Part shown: one piece after another, positions 61,899 through 64,000 of the stretch | How the letters are laid out: every line of letters starts with the position of its first letter | Numbering within the stretch: position 1 is the first letter of the stretch | Source: Cadophora sp. MPI-SDFR-AT-0126 | Lineage: Eukaryota > Ascomycota > Leotiomycetes > Helotiales > Ploettnerulaceae | Direction: 5' to 3' | Assembly (NCBI GenBank): GCA_020747065.1 | Contig: JAGMVK010000019.1 | Location: 496,001 to 560,000 of the forward strand | DNA: 64,000 nt | Notes under the pieces: generated by a model | What the model was told of the DNA's origin: nothing | Databases searched by the model: none | What the model saw: the letters and a program-made list of their open reading frames with translations, nothing else | Translations under genes and position numbers: made by a program

Positions 61899-61948
61899 AG
61901 GGAGAGGGAGAGGATGAAGAGGGAGAGGATGGAGAGGGAGAGGATGAA
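61893..61948. repeat. Purine-rich minisatellite-like repeat (GAGGGAGAGGATG units)
   Basis: Units of GAGGGAGAGGATG with variants repeat several times, starting at the stop codon of the short Cys-rich ORF. On the minus strand the same repeat gives a Ser/Pro-only frame, which is not a gene. Confidence 0.7.
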
Positions 61949-63682
61949 ATGACGATGATGGGGACGGTTGTTAGGAGTGAGGGGATTGAGTGGTCTGGGA
62001 TAGTAGGTGCGGATATCATCATTACGGATCTTGTTAGGGAGGGATGGAGGAGGGATAATAGATTGTGAGCGATGTTTTTGATATCTTTTGAATTCTTGAT
62101 GTTTTGTTGATGATAAATAAGCGAGTGATCTAGAATACTACTACTACATGGATTTTCCCCAAATCTGATAGTCTCCTACCATAATCCTGTCCACCACCCC
62201 TTGGGTAAGTGACAAGATAATTCGAAGGTTAAGAGATAATAGGAGATTGACGTGATATAGTAGAAAAGGAAAATACAACGTAGAGCAGGAAGGTGGTGTG
62301 AACTTGACAGAGAGCTGCTGTCGACTACCTTGCCTGTAAGCGATTTGATCGATGCACCTGTAGCAATGGGATAGGACGGTGGAAACAGCAGATGCGACGT
62401 GCAACAAAACTTTCGCTTAGTTATGAGCTTCAATCTGATTGGTACAGTCACGGGGTTAGAGGGAAATACTCGAGGGTTTGAGGGAGAAGGCACGCATCGG
62501 CTTCTTTGGACTGAGAAATTGGGAGAGACATTTGGCATATTTGTACGAGGTGGAAAATTGTGGTCTAGCTATGATTATGATTCATGTAGTTTTGGAAGGC
62601 CGTCCCTCGTCCTAAGTATTGGTACTTTATCTTAATCGACGTTTGCGAGGCTGCCAGGTACGGTACCTTCATGGCTTGCTCCGGTCGCTTTGGCTTGCCT
62701 CGGCACCTTCAGATACACAAGTATCGCGTTATACTGTAGGATCCAAACACAAGTTCCTTGTGTTATCTTTTTATGCGGGGTCCTCGGTGCTAATGTATCT
62801 CAGGGGATATATTTCTTTTTATCAATGGGAAATATCAACGTCTTACAGCCTGAATCTCGCAAGCCATTGGCAGCAGCCAAGTCGCTGCATTTTGGCGAGC
62901 GGGGTTCCTGCATTCAACCCCGCGCGCGCTTCACGGTTCCTTGCTGAATTCCCACTGAGGTACTTTTGCTATTAGTGACACCCAATAAGAAATTACCTAG
63001 CTAGGTGAGTAGGTATCTTTATGCACAAGCAGCCATTGAGTGCATTTCATGATGTGATACAGGTTAGAAGCCTCTCGTGTTCAAAGTACCAGCTAAATTC
63101 TACAAGGAAGGTGTCGGATCTCGGATAAGCTCATCGCCCCTATCTGGACGTCCACTTCGAAGTACCTATCAAAACAACGCAAGCCACCTTCCCCGCATAA
63201 AAACAAACAAGCTTCCACGCTTTTCCCTTGGAAGGTCTGATAAGCTCCGCAAGCTTTCGCCCAGGGATGCGCCAAGGGTAGTACCGTAGAAGACAGACCC
63301 TCCTTCCTCATACAGTTAGGAGTAGCCCCAGTTTAATCTCGCTAGACGGCTGCACTGGACCAGGATTCGGTCTGCAGCTGCCCGTTTGATCCTACGCTGA
63401 TGTTCCTGTACCTGACTTCTTGCCAAGAGGGGCAGGTACAGCTGCAAATCCTATGCAGGAAGCTTGATAGCTAGCTAGCTGTAGCTGACTGACGATCCGA
63501 GGAAATGTGACATGGGAGCATGGTAATAATGGGAATGGGATAAATGGGAGGAGCTCTTCCTTCTCTTTCCCCTCCCTCCCCTCCCCTCTACTCTCCCCCA
63601 CCTTCATCCGTCCTTTCTTTTCTTCCTGGAGTCAACTTCAATCCATCCAGTCAGTCAATTGAACCGCAGACTCGACTTCAAG
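61899..63682. other. Intergenic, no gene recognised
   Basis: About 1.8 kb upstream of the sedolisin. The last 150 bases are CT-rich (63550-63630), as expected for a leader. No gene, tRNA or transposon was recognised. Confidence 0.4.
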
Positions 63683-64000
63683 ATGTATGTCAAGCTGTCG
63701 GCTGTCTTGAGTTTTGCTGCGCTCTGCAGTGCTGCTCCTTCCCCAATCAAGCATGTCCTTCATGAGGAGAGAGCTGTTGAGAGTAGAGATTGGATTAAGG
63801 GTGCCCGTCTCGAGAAGAGTGCCATTGTGCCAATGAAGATTGGTCTTACTCAAACCAACTTGGAATTGGGTTATGACTACCTCATGGACGTGTAAGTTGC
63901 TTCGATCTTTTTCTTAACAGTCTCCTACCTTCAATTGGGGAATCACAAGCTCATTCCAAAAAGCTCGAGCTCCGACTCTGAGAACTACGGCAAGCATTGG
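63683..64000 (+). CDS. Sedolisin-type tripeptidyl-peptidase, N-terminal part (cut by window end)
   Basis: Exon 1 (63683-63891) and the start of exon 2 (from 63964) give the first part of a secreted protease. A signal peptide (MYVKLSAVLSFAALCSA) is followed by the prodomain: SRDWIKGARLEKSAIVPMKIGLTQTNLELGYDYLMDV then SSSDSENYGKHW. This is the activation domain of S53 peptidases (tripeptidyl-peptidase I / sedolisins), where the prodomain must be cleaved off at low pH. The catalytic Ser-Glu-Asp domain is outside the window. The intron (63892-63963) is in phase 2 with GTAAGT and an AAG acceptor. The enzyme would digest proteins outside the cell. Confidence 0.85.

Noticed and set aside
61651..62022. 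Minus-strand Ser/Pro-rich frame over the purine repeat
   Set aside because: It is the antisense of a minisatellite-like repeat and overlaps the short cysteine-rich ORF.

Overview
The window looks like nuclear DNA of a filamentous ascomycete (Pezizomycotina). Genes are cut by short GT-AG introns, mostly 45 to 100 bases. Families typical of such fungi are present: a Pmk1-type MAP kinase with a TEY loop, a Zn2Cys6 regulator, a secreted GH10 xylanase with a CBM1, a sedolisin-type protease, a 2EXR-like protein and a fungal ubiquitin-like-domain protein. A leotiomycete is my best guess from overall flavour; it is inference only. Exon joins below were made by hand from ORF continuity, splice signals and family memory. 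No search was run.

Layout. 1-9.4 kb is accessory: an ULD protein with a STAND-type N-terminal domain (-), a small secreted alanine-rich protein (+), a TATA box with a tiny secreted ORF, a 2EXR-like gene with an in-frame stop near its 5' end, and a decayed aldo/keto reductase (-). 9.7-26.3 kb is mostly housekeeping: an FSH-type serine hydrolase, a small membrane protein, SEC24 (COPII coat), a PMK1-type MAP kinase, RMI1 and VPS51 as a divergent pair, and a Zn2Cys6 regulator. A gene-poor stretch of about 3 kb follows.

29.4-42 kb holds an MSN5/exportin-5 karyopherin (-), a GH5 sterylglucosidase/glucosylceramidase-like enzyme ending in a CaaX-like motif (-), and SKI3 (+). 43.6-54 kb holds the CBM1-GH10 xylanase, DPH7 divergent from a DUF1917/BLES03-like gene, LRO1 and a LaeA-like methyltransferase. 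54.7-64 kb holds an oxoprolinase/hydantoinase-type gene broken by one frameshift, two short cysteine-bearing ORFs, and the start of a sedolisin running off the window.

How the genes relate. I see no biosynthetic cluster, CRISPR, rRNA, tRNA, intact transposon or bacterial-style operon. The genes serve unrelated tasks: secretion and trafficking (SEC24, VPS51, MSN5), signalling (PMK1), RNA decay (SKI3), lipids (LRO1, sterylglucosidase), translation-factor modification (DPH7), genome stability (RMI1) and secreted hydrolysis (xylanase, sedolisin). The most unusual signals are the CaaX-like end of the sterylglucosidase, the single frameshift in the oxoprolinase-like gene, the decaying 2EXR and aldo/keto reductase loci, and the ULD protein that lacks a NACHT ATPase.
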